The notes beneath the pieces are model-generated. The model saw only the letters and a list, made by a program, of their open reading frames with translations, had not been told where the DNA came from and searched no databases. Positions 5,871 through 6,238 of a DNA stretch of 6,238 bases are shown in pieces (within the stretch, counting starts at the first letter, position 1; every line of letters starts with the position of its first letter). A program made the translations under genes and the position numbers. The DNA comes from Phycisphaerae bacterium. Lineage in GTDB: Bacteria; Planctomycetota; Phycisphaerae; Phycisphaerales; SM1A02. The DNA lies in assembly GCA_030432455.1 (NCBI GenBank), contig JAUIHC010000187.1:1-6238 (forward strand). The letters are read 5' to 3'.

Positions 5871-6238
5871 GCCGACACCTCCACCGGGGTCGCGTCGCCG
5901 GTCGCGTGACGACGCGCGGCGACCGCGGGGGCGATCGCGCCGAGCAGCAGGGCGACCATGATCGCGGCCAGCACCGTGGCGGCCGGGCCGTCGTCGGACG
6001 CGAGGGCGGCGCCGACCGCGATGGCGACCGCGATCATCGGCAGTCGCGCGGGACCGAGCAGCAGCGGTTCGGTGCGATCCAGATCCGGGAACGCGCGTCG
6101 CAGTTCGCGTCGGGCGACGAGCGGCTTGATCGCGAGCCGAAGTCCGGCGACCGCGATGCCGAGCGGGATCGCCTCGGACAGGTCGGCGCTCGCCGCGAGC
6201 GAGCCGCAGCTCAGCAGCATGAGGACCGCCATGCCCGG
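5867..6238 (-). CDS. Membrane protein, C-terminal part; probable antiporter-like paralogue (5' end outside window)
   Basis: The frame is open through the right edge. The first methionine in view (6230-6232) has no special claim to be the start. The visible 123 residues contain about four hydrophobic stretches separated by short basic loops, ending in a polar tail. The order and spacing resemble the last four segments of the antiporter immediately downstream: LGIAVAGLRLAIKPLVARREL against LALVGTRLVLVWAGTTAGA, and MIAVAIAVGAAL against QAGVAIALANEV, followed by TVLAAIMVALLLGAIAPAV against SLLLAAIAMNEILGPLLMK. I infer it is the end of a second CPA-like protein, without the TPQAG motif. The stop TGA (5869-5867) overlaps the next gene's ATG by 4 nt, which favours translational coupling. 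It could be another polytopic membrane protein. Confidence 0.55.
   Translation of the reverse strand, partial: PGMAVLMLLSCGSLAASADLSEAIPLGIAVAGLRLAIKPLVARRELRRAFPDLDRTEPLLLGPARLPMIAVAIAVGAALASDDGPAATVLAAIMVALLLGAIAPAVAARRHATGDATPVEVSA

Noticed and set aside
4434..5909. A 491-codon open frame on the + strand opposite the antiporter gene, longer than that gene
   Set aside because: Its product is a monotonous string of Arg, Asp, Glu, His and Gln without any recognisable fold. This is expected opposite a GC-rich hydrophobic membrane gene, and the antiporter has clear family motifs and a strong ribosome site.
4558..5938. Four GCGATCGC octamers (4558, 4639, 4975, 5931), reminiscent of the cyanobacterial HIP1 element
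   Set aside because: The one checked lies in frame as Ala-Ile-Ala codons, and the others fall in similar hydrophobic coding sequence, so codon preference in Ala/Ile-rich segments explains them. A genome-wide count against a codon-shuffled control would be needed to claim more.

Overview
The window is compact, GC-rich bacterial chromosome made almost entirely of housekeeping and membrane-transport genes. Nothing points to a mobile island: there is no integrase, transposase, CRISPR array, tRNA gene or rRNA gene. The composition, and a TatC with a large extra periplasmic loop and a long acidic tail, suggest a planctomycete-like bacterium (perhaps Phycisphaerae). That placement is inference from remembered family features, not a database result.

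Layout. On the + strand, the 3' end of truD (tRNA pseudouridine-13 synthase, cut by the left edge) is followed after 33 nt by a complete six-segment voltage-gated potassium-type channel gene. On the - strand, read from right to left, is a run of six close genes: the C-terminal end of a membrane protein resembling an antiporter (cut by the right edge), a complete cation:proton antiporter-type protein, a TatD-family metal-dependent nuclease, TatC (core of the twin-arginine translocase), TadA (tRNA adenosine deaminase) and a YihX-like HAD phosphatase. The two groups converge, with only 10 nt between the stop codons at 1178 and 1189. No stretch over 300 nt lacks a gene.

How the genes relate. The - strand spacing (4-nt ATGA overlap, then 31, 49, 80 and 22 nt) looks like one transcription unit, but its products do not form a single pathway. 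tatD and tatC sit together as in many bacteria, but with tatD first and no tatA/tatB in view. The two antiporter-like genes overlap and their C-terminal halves look alike, so they may be a paralogous, co-translated pair. truD and tadA both modify tRNA but lie in opposing units.

The points most worth a second look are a strong 11-bp-arm hairpin in the tatC-tadA gap, a perfect 7-bp hairpin pressed against the channel gene's start codon with a Shine-Dalgarno-like AGGA on its far side, the TatC insertion, and the coupled antiporter pair including its Lys-Asp ion-site motif. I see no clear new biological system here.
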